Of a DNA stretch of 64,000 bases, positions 18,071 through 26,931 are shown piece by piece. A program made the position numbers and the translations under genes. Below the pieces are notes generated by a model that was given only the letters and a program-made list of their open reading frames with translations, had not been told where the DNA came from and did not search any database. Positions within the stretch are counted from its first letter, which is position 1. Each line of letters opens with the position of its first letter. This DNA is from Salirhabdus sp. Marseille-P4669 (lineage in GTDB: Bacteria; Bacillota; Bacilli; Bacillales; Alkalibacillaceae). The DNA is taken from positions 310,001 to 374,000 of the forward strand of contig NZ_OEQK01000002.1 of the NCBI RefSeq assembly GCF_900240405.1, written 5' to 3'.

Positions 18071-18102
18071 TTTTTTTGTGTGGTAGATTTTGCAATGTAA
18101 AG

Positions 18103-18151
18103 AAAGAGTGGTTTGAAATACCTATTAAGGGTTTCAAATCACTCTTTTTTT
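18103..18151 (+). terminator. Terminator after rpmG
   Basis: AAAGAGTGGTTTGAAA pairs with TTTCAAATCACTCTTT (one G:U) and is followed by further T residues. Confidence 0.88.
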
Positions 18152-18249
18152 AATGGATATAGATTGCTTCAGCTTCATCTTAGGCTTTTTACTTCTATTC
18201 TAATAATTTATAATGATAGCTGTATGCTATTTCTCTGGGGAGGTACAGA

Positions 18250-18807
18250 ATGAAAAAGGTTTGGAGAGAAAGAGGGAAAGAGATATTAAGGTCTCTACCA
18301 ATGGAAGAAAAAGATCGTATTTCAAAAGGTATATCGAATCACATTCTCCGAACAAGTTGGTGGCAAGATGCCAATACAATTGGGGTTACGATGTCCACTC
18401 CACTTGAATTAAACACGAAGTACCTAATCGAGCAGGCATGGAAAGAAGGAAAGACTGTAGCAGTACCGAAGTGCTATCCAACAGAAGATCATAAAATGAT
18501 TTTCTATGAAATGAAAGAATATGATCAATTAGAAATGGTGTATGCCAAAATACGAGAACCGAAGCCAGAGGTATCTCAACAAGTATCTAAGCGTAACATA
18601 GACTTACTATTTGTACCTGGTCTACTCTTTGATGTGAATGGTTATCGTATAGGTTTTGGTGGAGGTTATTACGACCGCTATTTAGTAGACTATACTAACG
18701 AGACAATTGCTATTGCGGTTTCCAATCAGATTGTTCCAGACATTCCCCATGAAGAATTTGATCTCCCGGTACATCATATTATTACTGAAAAGGGTGTACT
18801 ATTTTAA
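18250..18807 (+). CDS. yqgN: 5-formyltetrahydrofolate cyclo-ligase
   Basis: This cytosolic enzyme uses ATP to convert 5-formyl-THF to 5,10-methenyl-THF, returning folinic acid to the one-carbon pool. The family signature PGLLFDVNGYRIGFGGGYYDRYL region is complete, and an N-terminal basic helix (RKEILRSL-like) is present. 185 residues is normal. GGGGAGG precedes the ATG. It shares folate metabolism with the glycine cleavage operon further along. Confidence 0.95.
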   Translation: MKKVWRERGKEILRSLPMEEKDRISKGISNHILRTSWWQDANTIGVTMSTPLELNTKYLIEQAWKEGKTVAVPKCYPTEDHKMIFYEMKEYDQLEMVYAKIREPKPEVSQQVSKRNIDLLFVPGLLFDVNGYRIGFGGGYYDRYLVDYTNETIAIAVSNQIVPDIPHEEFDLPVHHIITEKGVLF

Positions 18808-18873
18808 AGCTAAACAATGTATAAACTCCTTATTTGGACAAATGATATAGGTATCATAGTCTAAGGAGTGTTC

Positions 18874-19062
18874 ATGATGCGTACAATGATGGGAATCGTA
18901 TTAACAATGGTAAGTGTATTCCTAATTTATCAAAATCGGTTTCGAATTATAAGCTACTTTATTTCCATTCGATTCATGAGGAGAATGATTACAACGGTTG
19001 CCATGAACATACCACTAATAAAAGATAAATTTTTTAAAATGGCGTTTTCACGTTCGGCTTAA
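18874..19062 (+). CDS. yqgO: Small membrane protein at yqgO position
   Basis: This 62-residue protein is one hydrophobic N-terminal helix (MGIVLTMVSVFLIYQ) followed by a basic, amphipathic stretch rich in Arg/Lys. AAGGAG lies 5 bases before ATG 18874 (8 before the next ATG), so it is probably translated. It sits between yqgN and gluP exactly as yqgO does in B. subtilis. No function is known. Its stop codon lies in the loop of the terminator hairpin. Confidence 0.6.
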   Translation: MMRTMMGIVLTMVSVFLIYQNRFRIISYFISIRFMRRMITTVAMNIPLIKDKFFKMAFSRSA

Positions 19063-19088
19063 TGATTAGCTGAACGTATTTTATTTTT
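19050..19088 (+). terminator. Terminator overlapping the end of yqgO
   Basis: ACGTTCGGCT pairs with AGCTGAACGT around the stop codon, followed by ATTTTATTTTT. Confidence 0.75.
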
Positions 19089-19179
19089 GTGAAGTAAATC
19101 TCTAGAGGAAAAGTGGCTGTTACGTTTTCTTTACCATGCTACTTTTGTAATGGTATGATTGGATAAGGGAGGGGAATGA

Positions 19180-20730
19180 ATGGATGCCTTGTTAAATGAA
19201 TATTATACATGGAAAGTTGCCAATCATCTCATTTCAAATCGCCAGTTTGAATTAATCCAGGCTGACAGAAACAATAAAGAAATATGGCTAAAAGGAATTT
19301 TGAATAAAAAAACAACTATCATTCGTTTATATAGTAAAGGATTTGATTGGTCCAATCATTTAAAAAGGGACATTGCATTTGTGATAGAGCGTGTTCGGAA
19401 AATACAAAAAATGTTAAAGGGTAAGGAGATACAAATTTATAATCTGTATTTTGCCCAATATCAACCAGTTGATGATTGGTCATCCTTAAAGAAAAACATT
19501 TTATTAAAGGATCGGAAATCGATTCTAACGAAGACGTTTTATTTATATGAGGAAAATCGAAATTCCGATGTAACTGCCCTTTTCAATGAATTCGAAATGG
19601 AACCACCACTTCTTCAAGATTTTCAAAATGAAGAAGAATTGGAGAGGGAGCTTGCGTATTTTAAGCAAGAAATTATAGGTAGACATCAACAGCAGAAAAG
19701 AGAAGTTACTTCTATTTTTAACTATGGAAAACCATTTTTCACTTATATATTAATGGCTATTAATATATTGATTTATTTTTGGATGGAGTCCAAAGGGGAC
19801 ACTACCAATATGCTCCACCTAATTGAATGGGGAGCTAAGTTTAATCCATACATTATGGATGGAGAATGGTGGAGAATTGTCACCTCTATGTTTTTACATA
19901 TTGGCACGTTACATATAATGATGAATATGTTTGCACTTTATTATCTCGGTGTTTTAGTTGAGAAAATGTATGGCAATGTGAAATTTCTATTTATTTACTT
20001 TTTAAGTGGAATTGCTGGTGGGTTAACGAGCTTTGCTTTTAATCAGACTGTTGCTGCTGGTGCATCAGGTGCTATATTTGGTATGTTTGGTGCGCTACTC
20101 TTTTTTGGTATCCAAAATCGAAAAATTTTCCTTCAAACGATGGGTGGAAATTTGCTCTTTGTGATCCTATTAAATATCGTCCTTGGATTTAGCATTCCAA
20201 ATATAGATATGGGAGCACACCTCGGTGGACTGTTAGGTGGCTTTATTGCCTCATCGATTGTACAGATGCCTAAGAAAAAAGCGATTTCAACTAGGATAAT
20301 AGGAACTCTTGTTTATCTTTTTCTTATCGCTGGTCTTGTAGCATATGGTATCGAGCGAAATACAGAACATTTAGACCCAGAGGCACAACATTTACTAGCT
20401 TTTATACATTTAGAAAATGATCAGTATAATGAGGCGGTTACTGCTCTTACGAATGCTATCAATAATTCAGAACAGAAAAAGGAGCAGTATTATTTCGACC
20501 GCTCTGTTGCCTTCTATTTTTTAAAGCAATGGGAAAATGCTAGAGACGATCTAATTGAGGTAGTTACATTAAATAATCGAAACGCAGATGCTCATTATAA
20601 CTTGGCACTTATTTATATGGAATTGTCCGAATTTGAAAAGGCAAGGGAGCATGCACAGAAAGCAGCAGAGCTTATCCCAAATAATCAACAATTTCAAAAT
20701 TTAGTGAATCATCCATCCTTAAATCGTTAA
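19180..20730 (+). CDS. gluP: Rhomboid family intramembrane serine protease with TPR repeats
   Basis: GluP/YqgP is a membrane protease that cleaves membrane proteins in or near the bilayer. Residues 1-170 form a cytoplasmic domain. The rhomboid core follows with EWWRIVTSMFLH, HIMMNMFALYYLG, the catalytic Ser296 in GASGAIFG and His347 in GAHLGG. Residues about 390-516 are TPR-type helices (NADAHYNLALIYMEL). 516 residues matches B. subtilis YqgP. GGGAGGGG precedes the ATG. Its stop codon overlaps that of the convergent downstream gene. Confidence 0.94.
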   Translation: MDALLNEYYTWKVANHLISNRQFELIQADRNNKEIWLKGILNKKTTIIRLYSKGFDWSNHLKRDIAFVIERVRKIQKMLKGKEIQIYNLYFAQYQPVDDWSSLKKNILLKDRKSILTKTFYLYEENRNSDVTALFNEFEMEPPLLQDFQNEEELERELAYFKQEIIGRHQQQKREVTSIFNYGKPFFTYILMAINILIYFWMESKGDTTNMLHLIEWGAKFNPYIMDGEWWRIVTSMFLHIGTLHIMMNMFALYYLGVLVEKMYGNVKFLFIYFLSGIAGGLTSFAFNQTVAAGASGAIFGMFGALLFFGIQNRKIFLQTMGGNLLFVILLNIVLGFSIPNIDMGAHLGGLLGGFIASSIVQMPKKKAISTRIIGTLVYLFLIAGLVAYGIERNTEHLDPEAQHLLAFIHLENDQYNEAVTALTNAINNSEQKKEQYYFDRSVAFYFLKQWENARDDLIEVVTLNNRNADAHYNLALIYMELSEFEKAREHAQKAAELIPNNQQFQNLVNHPSLNR

Positions 20731-21593
20731 AATGTAGGTATTTCTTGTATGAGTCTTTGTTTATTTCCTTGTGTATCTTCATAGAGCACATATATGTGTT
20801 CTCCTTTTTTATCAACTAGGATAAGAGGCATATACGTATTTAATGGATTGCCATCCTCTGTCTTTTCGTAACTTATACCTACTATGTAGTGTCTATAAAG
20901 GCCTTCCCATAATTGACCAAGAACCTGTTGTGTTTGTTCTAAAGTTAATGTTGGGAAGGGTTCATTTTCATAATAATGTAATTGAGTTAAAGGGATTTGT
21001 ACATAATCTTCGCTGTTTAGTTGATAGTGATCCATAAGTCTTTTCCAATAATACGTTAGCTGTTGAAATTTAGCATGATCTAATGTTCTCTTCCATTCTA
21101 TTTCATTATTTGTTACCGGCTCTTTGAAGGATTCTAATGGAGTATGAGGTGAGTCCATTATGTACAATTCATCATGAGTCATCGATTGTATACTTTTTAT
21201 TACCTCTTCCGGATAATGCACCTCTCCATGATGAAAGGAAATGGCTTCAAGGTTACTGCTTCCTTCTCCGTTAAATATCGTAATTTGTTCTAATGCACTA
21301 ACATTTTCTTTCCATTGATTTAAAATACCTTTCAACTTACCATCAATAAACAATAGGGACAAATCTTGTCTTAAATCAATCGGCTCGTTTGTCTTGGACT
21401 TAATAGACCAGCTTAATTGATAGGAATCATCATCTGTAGGCTTAAGCAAGGTAAGCATTGTTTCTTGGTCAATAAAATTTTTCGTTTCATCCAACGGAAA
21501 ATATTTAATAACCTTTTCATCCTCATGCGTAAGATTCACTATCAGAATCGATAAAAAAAAAGTTAGGATAAAAATAAAAAATAATTTTTTCAT
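20727..21593 (-). CDS. Uncharacterised secreted or membrane-anchored protein
   Basis: I do not recognise this 288-residue protein. It starts with a short basic N terminus and one hydrophobic segment (LFFIFILTFFLSILIVNL), which could be an uncleaved anchor or a signal peptide. The rest is hydrophilic, without cysteines or repeats. A GGTGG-type ribosome binding site and full open frame support it as a real gene. It has no counterpart between yqgP and yqgQ in B. subtilis. It meets gluP tail to tail with stop codons overlapping, and diverges from spoVAF, but a role in sporulation is only a guess. Confidence 0.7.
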   Translation of the reverse strand: MKKLFFIFILTFFLSILIVNLTHEDEKVIKYFPLDETKNFIDQETMLTLLKPTDDDSYQLSWSIKSKTNEPIDLRQDLSLLFIDGKLKGILNQWKENVSALEQITIFNGEGSSNLEAISFHHGEVHYPEEVIKSIQSMTHDELYIMDSPHTPLESFKEPVTNNEIEWKRTLDHAKFQQLTYYWKRLMDHYQLNSEDYVQIPLTQLHYYENEPFPTLTLEQTQQVLGQLWEGLYRHYIVGISYEKTEDGNPLNTYMPLILVDKKGEHIYVLYEDTQGNKQRLIQEIPTF

Positions 21594-21670
21594 AATAGGA
21601 CCACCTTTAACTTTGTGATGTATGTATTAAGAGTACTTGTATTTTATTAGCTAGCTTGTCTTATACATAA

Positions 21671-21686
21671 ATGTATGTCCATACAT
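21671..21686. promoter_or_regulatory. 16-bp palindrome in the divergent region before spoVAF
   Basis: ATGTATGTCCATACAT is a perfect 7-2-7 inverted repeat between the divergent starts of the orphan gene (21593) and spoVAF (21763). Further ATGTATGT-like copies follow within 35 bases. It could be an operator; no known regulator is matched. Confidence 0.35.
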
Positions 21687-21762
21687 GAGCATATATGAAA
21701 TGTATGTAATGAAAAAAATAGCTCAAACTAATCAGAGATAATCGGAATGAATAGGTGAGTAT

Positions 21763-23217
21763 ATGACAGAAAAACGACCAATCTCGAAAAGCTTTGATGA
21801 CAACGTAGCCTACATGAAGGAAAGATTAGGAGTAGATAAGAGCTTTGATGTAGTTTATATCGATTTAGAATACGCGGAACGAAGAATGGCTTTATTTTTA
21901 ATAGATGGTTTTGCTAAAGATGATATTTTGCATTACATAATGAAATTACTATCTAGGTTAGAGCCTGAGCAATTAGAACCAGATCCCTTTGAAAAGCTAT
22001 TTAAAACCCATCTTCCTTATATTGAATTAGATTATGTGGAAGATTTGAATGCTGCAGGGGATCAAGTACTAGCAGGACCAACAGCATTATTAGTAGAAGG
22101 GCTATCGAAAGTCATTATGATTGATGCTCGAACATATCCTGTTCGAGGACCACAGGAGCCAGACTTAGAAAGAGTTGTTCGAGGTTCAAGAGATGGCTAT
22201 GTTGAGACAATTGTTTTCAATACGGCACTAACAAGAAGAAGAATACGAGATCGTTCTCTACGAATGGAGTATTTACAAATAGGGAGAAGATCAAAGACAG
22301 ATGTCTGTCTTTGTTATATAGAAGATATAGCGGATGATCACAATGTCAAGCACTTAAAGAAAACCTTAGAAGCAATTGATACAGATGGATTACCGATGGC
22401 AGAAAAAACGGTTGAAGAATTTTTAGGCGGGAGACATTGGAATCCTTACCCTATTATTCGGTACACAGAAAGACCTGATACTGCTGCAGCTCACTTATAT
22501 GAGGGGCATGTATTAATATTTATCGATGGCTCCCCTAGTGTTATGATTACACCAGCAACCTTTTGGCATCATATGCAACACGCTGAGGAATATCGCCAAA
22601 AGCCATTTGTAGGTGCATATTTACGTCTAGTACGTTTTCTCGCTGTTTTGGCATCTTTATTTATTTTACCGTTATACTATTTGTTTTCAGTGGACCCATC
22701 TCTTTTACCACAAGGTTTAGAATTTATTGGACCTACGGAGTTAGGAGTGATCCCGTTACTCCTTCAGTTTGTTATTGCCGAAATTGGAATAGATGCATTA
22801 CGTATGGCCGCTATCCATACTCCATCCGCCTTAGCGACAGCGCTAGGATTAGTAGCAGCCATCATGATTGGACAAGTAGCTGTTGAAGTAGGGTTATTTT
22901 CGAATGAAGTTGTTTTGTATTTGTCTGTTGCAGCCATCGGGACATTTGCAACCCCTAGTTATGAAATGAGTTTGGCGAATCGAATTATCCGATTGATTTT
23001 TTTAATTGTTGCAAGTATTTTTGGACCTGCAGGTTATATGGTGGCGATTACGATATGGCTATTAAAGCTTGTAAGTATAAAAACATTTGAAATTCCATAC
23101 TTATGGCCATTTATTCCTTTCGACCCACACGCACTACGTGATGTATTAATTCGCTCGCCAATGCCGCTTAAAAATTTACGACCAGCATTTTTACATCCGA
23201 AAGACCCAGACCGCTAA
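21763..23217 (+). CDS. spoVAF: GerA-family spore membrane protein, SpoVAF-like
   Basis: This 484-residue protein belongs to the GerAA/SpoVAF family. A hydrophilic N-terminal half (residues 1-290, with VVRGSRDGYVETIVFNTAL and RIRDRSLRMEYLQIG family blocks) precedes a membrane half of about five helices. The start MTEKRPISKSFDDNV and length fit SpoVAF rather than GerAA. In B. subtilis the gene ends the spoVA operon; here it stands alone ahead of yqgQ-glcK. Expression in the forespore under sigma-G is expected, but I could not find a convincing sigma-G promoter. It ends in its own terminator. Confidence 0.87.
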   Translation: MTEKRPISKSFDDNVAYMKERLGVDKSFDVVYIDLEYAERRMALFLIDGFAKDDILHYIMKLLSRLEPEQLEPDPFEKLFKTHLPYIELDYVEDLNAAGDQVLAGPTALLVEGLSKVIMIDARTYPVRGPQEPDLERVVRGSRDGYVETIVFNTALTRRRIRDRSLRMEYLQIGRRSKTDVCLCYIEDIADDHNVKHLKKTLEAIDTDGLPMAEKTVEEFLGGRHWNPYPIIRYTERPDTAAAHLYEGHVLIFIDGSPSVMITPATFWHHMQHAEEYRQKPFVGAYLRLVRFLAVLASLFILPLYYLFSVDPSLLPQGLEFIGPTELGVIPLLLQFVIAEIGIDALRMAAIHTPSALATALGLVAAIMIGQVAVEVGLFSNEVVLYLSVAAIGTFATPSYEMSLANRIIRLIFLIVASIFGPAGYMVAITIWLLKLVSIKTFEIPYLWPFIPFDPHALRDVLIRSPMPLKNLRPAFLHPKDPDR

Positions 23218-23236
23218 TAATCAAGCGGTCTTTTCT
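23208..23236 (+). terminator. Terminator after spoVAF
   Basis: AGACCGCT pairs with AGCGGTCT and is followed by TTTTCT; the stem overlaps the last codons. Confidence 0.75.
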
Positions 23237-23237
23237 A

Positions 23238-23266
23238 TTTCAAATATGCTTCTAGCTTGCTATAAT
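23238..23266 (+). promoter_or_regulatory. Sigma-A-like promoter before yqgQ-glcK
   Basis: TTTCAA (23238-23243), 17-base spacer, perfect TATAAT (23261-23266), 18 bases before the yqgQ start. Confidence 0.5.
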
Positions 23267-23284
23267 AAAATTTAGGTGATGAAA

Positions 23285-23488
23285 ATGAATAGTATTTACG
23301 ATGTGCAACAATTACTAAAAAAATTTGGCACAATTATATATGTAGGAGATCGATTAGCAGATTTAGAACTAATGGAACAAGAACTAAAGGATTTACAACA
23401 TTCGAATCTTATTAGTACGAAGGAGTTTTCGATGGCGCTTTTCCTATTACGACAAGAACAGGCATCCGTAAAAGATAAAAAGAAATGA
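23285..23488 (+). CDS. yqgQ: YqgQ (DUF910) family small protein
   Basis: This 67-residue helical protein with family sequence MNSIYDVQQLLKKFGTIIY and DRLADLELME is nearly always found directly before glucokinase in Bacillaceae. ATG 23285 is chosen because AGGTG lies 6 bases upstream and family members start here. Its structure class is a three-helix bundle; its function is unknown, although the coupling to glcK (15-base gap) suggests a role near glucose metabolism. The C terminus is Lys-rich. Confidence 0.9.
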   Translation: MNSIYDVQQLLKKFGTIIYVGDRLADLELMEQELKDLQHSNLISTKEFSMALFLLRQEQASVKDKKK

Positions 23489-23503
23489 AAGTGGGAACAA
23501 GAA

Positions 23504-24469
23504 ATGGCTTATTATGTAGGTGCTGATATTGGTGGTACGACGGTAAAATTAGCCTTTATAACGGAGAAAGGACAAATTGTTCATAAATGGGAAATCTCAA
23601 CGAATATACATAATAATGGGGAAGAAATACCAAAAGAGATTGTTTATTCGATCGAAACGAAAATGCAGGAACTACGAATTCCAAAAGAGGAACTTCTTGG
23701 CCTTGGGGCTGGCGCTCCCGGTTACGTAAATACCAATACAGGACTCGTATATGAAGCTGTGAACGTTGGTTGGAAAAACTTTAATTTAAAGGACAAGCTC
23801 TCCCAACGATTACAGATCCCTGTTTACGTAACGAATGATGCGAACCTAGCAGCTTTAGGCGAATACTGGGTAGGAGCAGGCAGGAATATTGATCATTTAA
23901 TTACAGTTACACTTGGAACGGGTGTAGGTGGCGGTATTGTTGTGAATGGTCAAGTTGTAAATGGCATTGATGGATCTGGTGGGGAGATTGGGCACGTTGT
24001 TGTTACACCTAATGATGGACCAACTTGTAATTGCGGGAGAAGAGGCTGTATTGAAACATATGCGTCAGCTACAGGAATTGCTAGACAAGGATTAGAAGAA
24101 GTAGTAAAACCAGTCGACACCTCCTTAAAAAATATATTTGCTACAACTGGGACACTTACGGCAAAAGATATTTTTGAACAGGCTAAAGATGGGGACCTGG
24201 TGTCCAAACAAATCGTAGAAAACACTACCAATTTATTAGGGATTATGCTTGCGAATTTAGCGACTATTATTAATCCTGGTGTCATTATCATCGGTGGAGG
24301 TGTATCAAAAGCCAAGGATACCCTCTTAAATCCACTTAAGAGAGCATTTGAAAAATATTGTTTAGATCACGCTTTTCATAATTGCGAAATTACAATAGCA
24401 CAATTAGGTAATGACGCAGGTGTTGTTGGTGCTGCATATTATGTAAAACAGCATATGAACAAGAAGTAA
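23504..24469 (+). CDS. glcK: Glucokinase (ROK family)
   Basis: The enzyme phosphorylates glucose with ATP in the cytosol. The 321 residues carry the ATP phosphate motif GADIGGTTVK, the ROK signature with GTGVGGGIVVNG and GGEIGHVVV, and the structural zinc site CNCGRRGCIE. The yqgQ-glcK pair is a conserved bacillary arrangement. The start ATG 23504 lies 15 bases after yqgQ with a GTGGGAAC site, weak but positioned correctly. Confidence 0.96.
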   Translation: MAYYVGADIGGTTVKLAFITEKGQIVHKWEISTNIHNNGEEIPKEIVYSIETKMQELRIPKEELLGLGAGAPGYVNTNTGLVYEAVNVGWKNFNLKDKLSQRLQIPVYVTNDANLAALGEYWVGAGRNIDHLITVTLGTGVGGGIVVNGQVVNGIDGSGGEIGHVVVTPNDGPTCNCGRRGCIETYASATGIARQGLEEVVKPVDTSLKNIFATTGTLTAKDIFEQAKDGDLVSKQIVENTTNLLGIMLANLATIINPGVIIIGGGVSKAKDTLLNPLKRAFEKYCLDHAFHNCEITIAQLGNDAGVVGAAYYVKQHMNKK

Positions 24470-24967
24470 ATAAGGATGTAGCCAACTTGGTTGCATTCTT
24501 TTTTATGAACAGTGAATATGGATCAGGATATATGTGTTTATCTAAACAAGCTGCCAATTCATGTATTTACATGAACCAACCTATCCAAATTTAGTACTTG
24601 TCGAATTATTTTAGAAAATATCGAATAAATGTCTAACCCATTGGTATATACTTATTTTGGAAATAAAAAACAATATATTCCATCCGAACTATGTAAAAAG
24701 CCCCTTGACTTAAGTGTAGAAAACGTTAGAATATAGTAGTTAGTTTCAAAGAGAATAAATTATTTCATGAACGTTGTAGTACTTTAACAATGATGTAACG
24801 TTTATTACTTTTGATAACATCTTTGAGGAATTTTTAAATTTAATGAAACGTTTTTTGCTTGTATTTCGTCATATAATATAAGCAAGGAGAAACTAGTAAG
24901 TTATGAAACTATTACAAATGATAATCCACTACTGAGATTTAACATTTATAAGGAGGAATGAGCAGTA
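24470..24967 (+). other. Intergenic region between glcK and LTA synthase gene
   Basis: Nearly 500 AT-rich bases hold no supported gene. A weak hairpin with TTTTTT after glcK (about 24473-24504) may terminate it. A sigma-A-type promoter, TTGACT-16-TAGAAT, lies at 24705-24732, and a lone TATAAT at 24872-24877. Four ACGTT motifs recur between 24720 and 24850 (in AACGTTAG, AACGTTGT, AACGTTTA, AACGTTTT); whether they bind a regulator is unknown. Confidence 0.5.
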
Positions 24968-26863
24968 ATGCTACAGCGAATTAAATGGCCATTGTTTCTA
25001 ATTGCTTCTTTACTATTTGGCCTTAAAACATATATCGTATATCGCTTTATATTCGATCTATCGATTGAAAATACAATGCAAGAATTTATTTTATTCTTAA
25101 ATCCTTTTGCATCAGCTTTAATTGTCTTTTCTTTAGCTGTATTTATGAAACCAAAAACACAAAAAACATTTATTAAATATGCTGCACTTATTGGTTCTTT
25201 AATCATTTATGTAAATTTAGCATATTATCGTAATTTCACGGATTTTATTACATTACCAAGTCTCTTTCAGTTTAAAAACTTTGGAGATTTAGGTAGCAGT
25301 GCGTCCGCTTTAGTTAAGTTTTGGGATATTTTCCTATTTTTAGATGTTATCATCATCTTCCTACTGGCTTGGAAAACAAAGGACAGACTAGTAAAACAAT
25401 ATAAAAGAACTGGAAAACTACAAGTAATGGCTTTAGCTTGTTCTGTTTTGATTGCAAATATTGTTTTAGCAGAAATTGAACGTCCTAACTTATTTCTACG
25501 TGGTTTTGACCGTGAATATTTAGTTAAAAACGTTGGTTTATTTAACTACCATATTTACGATGTTGTCATTAACTCCAAAACAAAGGTACAACGGGTATTA
25601 GCAGATGAAAGTGAATTAGAAGGTATAGAAGAGCATGTGAAAGCAAATATTTCCAGCAAAGAAGCATCTTCCGAAATGTTTGGAATTGCGAAAGATAAAA
25701 ACGTTATTTATATTTCAGCGGAGTCTTTACAATCGTTTGTCATTAACAACACGATTAATGGTGAAGAAATAACACCATTTTTAAACGACTTAATTGGGGA
25801 TAGCTACTATTTTGAAAACTTCTATCAACAAACAAACTTAGGAAAAACGTCAGACTCTGAGTTTATTGTAGAAAATTCATTATATCCATTGCCAAATAGT
25901 TCCGTATTCTTTACTCATGGTCAAAATGAGTATCATGCTGTTCCAGAAATAATAAAAGATCATGGCTATTACTCAGCTGTTTTCCATTCGAATAACAAGA
26001 GTTTCTGGAATCGTGACGTAATGTATGAGTCGTTAGGATATGACCAATTTTATTCAGAGTCTTTCTATAATGTAACAGAAGAAAATACGATTGGATGGGG
26101 TCTTAACGATAAAGAATTCTTTGACCAGTCCATTAAGTATTTGGAATCTATTCCAAAACCATTTTATGCGAAGTTTATAACATTAACGAACCACCATCCG
26201 TTTGAAATTGACCAAAGCTTAGCGAATGTGGATAAGTATGATTCGAACTCTAATACGTTGAACAACTATTTTCAAACCGTAAGATATATGGATGAAGCAA
26301 TTGAAGGATTTTTTGAAGAACTAAAATCAAGTGGTTTGTACGAAGATTCCATTATCATTATTTACGGTGACCACTACGGTATTAGTGAATATCATAATAA
26401 AGCAATGGAGAAATATTTAGACCAAGAGATTACACCGTATGATAATATTCAATTACAAAGAGTGCCTTTGATTGTGCATATTCCAGGTTCTGATGATGAC
26501 CGAACAATTGATAAAATTGGAGGTCAAATTGATTTAAAACCTACTGTATTAAACATGATGGGCATTGAGAATGATGAAGATTTAGTGTTTGGTACAGATT
26601 TATTCTCTGACGATCGCAAGCCATTTGTTGCATTCCGTAATGGTGACTATGTATCAGACGATTATGTATATACAGAAGGAATTTGTTATGAGCGGGAAAC
26701 AGGAAATGAAGTTGAGATTCCTGATGGTGAAGAATCCCCTTGTGAACCATTAAAAGATGATGTATTGTCGGAATTAACACTTTCAGATGATTTAATTTAC
26801 GGTGATTTATTCAGATTTCATGACTTCGGAGAAAATAAAACAACAGGAACTAAAGAAGAGTAA
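24968..26863 (+). CDS. yqgS: LTA synthase family protein (YqgS-like)
   Basis: These enzymes polymerise glycerol phosphate from phosphatidylglycerol into lipoteichoic acid on the outer membrane face. Five N-terminal helices fill residues 1-190. A linker follows, then a sulfatase-fold extracellular domain with the catalytic Thr in TNLGKTSDSEF and metal ligands in FHSNNKSFWNRD and YGDHYGISEYHN. The 631-residue length is standard. AAGGAGG precedes the ATG. B. subtilis has four paralogues (ltaS, yqgS, yfnI, yvgJ); the YqgS name rests on position. A strong terminator follows. Confidence 0.93.
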   Translation: MLQRIKWPLFLIASLLFGLKTYIVYRFIFDLSIENTMQEFILFLNPFASALIVFSLAVFMKPKTQKTFIKYAALIGSLIIYVNLAYYRNFTDFITLPSLFQFKNFGDLGSSASALVKFWDIFLFLDVIIIFLLAWKTKDRLVKQYKRTGKLQVMALACSVLIANIVLAEIERPNLFLRGFDREYLVKNVGLFNYHIYDVVINSKTKVQRVLADESELEGIEEHVKANISSKEASSEMFGIAKDKNVIYISAESLQSFVINNTINGEEITPFLNDLIGDSYYFENFYQQTNLGKTSDSEFIVENSLYPLPNSSVFFTHGQNEYHAVPEIIKDHGYYSAVFHSNNKSFWNRDVMYESLGYDQFYSESFYNVTEENTIGWGLNDKEFFDQSIKYLESIPKPFYAKFITLTNHHPFEIDQSLANVDKYDSNSNTLNNYFQTVRYMDEAIEGFFEELKSSGLYEDSIIIIYGDHYGISEYHNKAMEKYLDQEITPYDNIQLQRVPLIVHIPGSDDDRTIDKIGGQIDLKPTVLNMMGIENDEDLVFGTDLFSDDRKPFVAFRNGDYVSDDYVYTEGICYERETGNEVEIPDGEESPCEPLKDDVLSELTLSDDLIYGDLFRFHDFGENKTTGTKEE

Positions 26864-26867
26864 TCAT

Positions 26868-26899
26868 AAAACCCGTATCATTATATGATACGGGTTTTT
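26868..26899 (+). terminator. Terminator after the LTA synthase gene
   Basis: Perfect 14-bp stem AAAACCCGTATCAT / ATGATACGGGTTTT with a TAT loop and T tail. Confidence 0.93.
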
Positions 26900-26931
26900 C
26901 TATAAAGATATTGTACTATGGGGTGTTGTTT

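Noticed and set aside
21660-21762. Sigma-G promoter for spoVAF
   Set aside because: GTATG and CATATAT elements exist but are only 12 bases apart, not the 16-18 expected.
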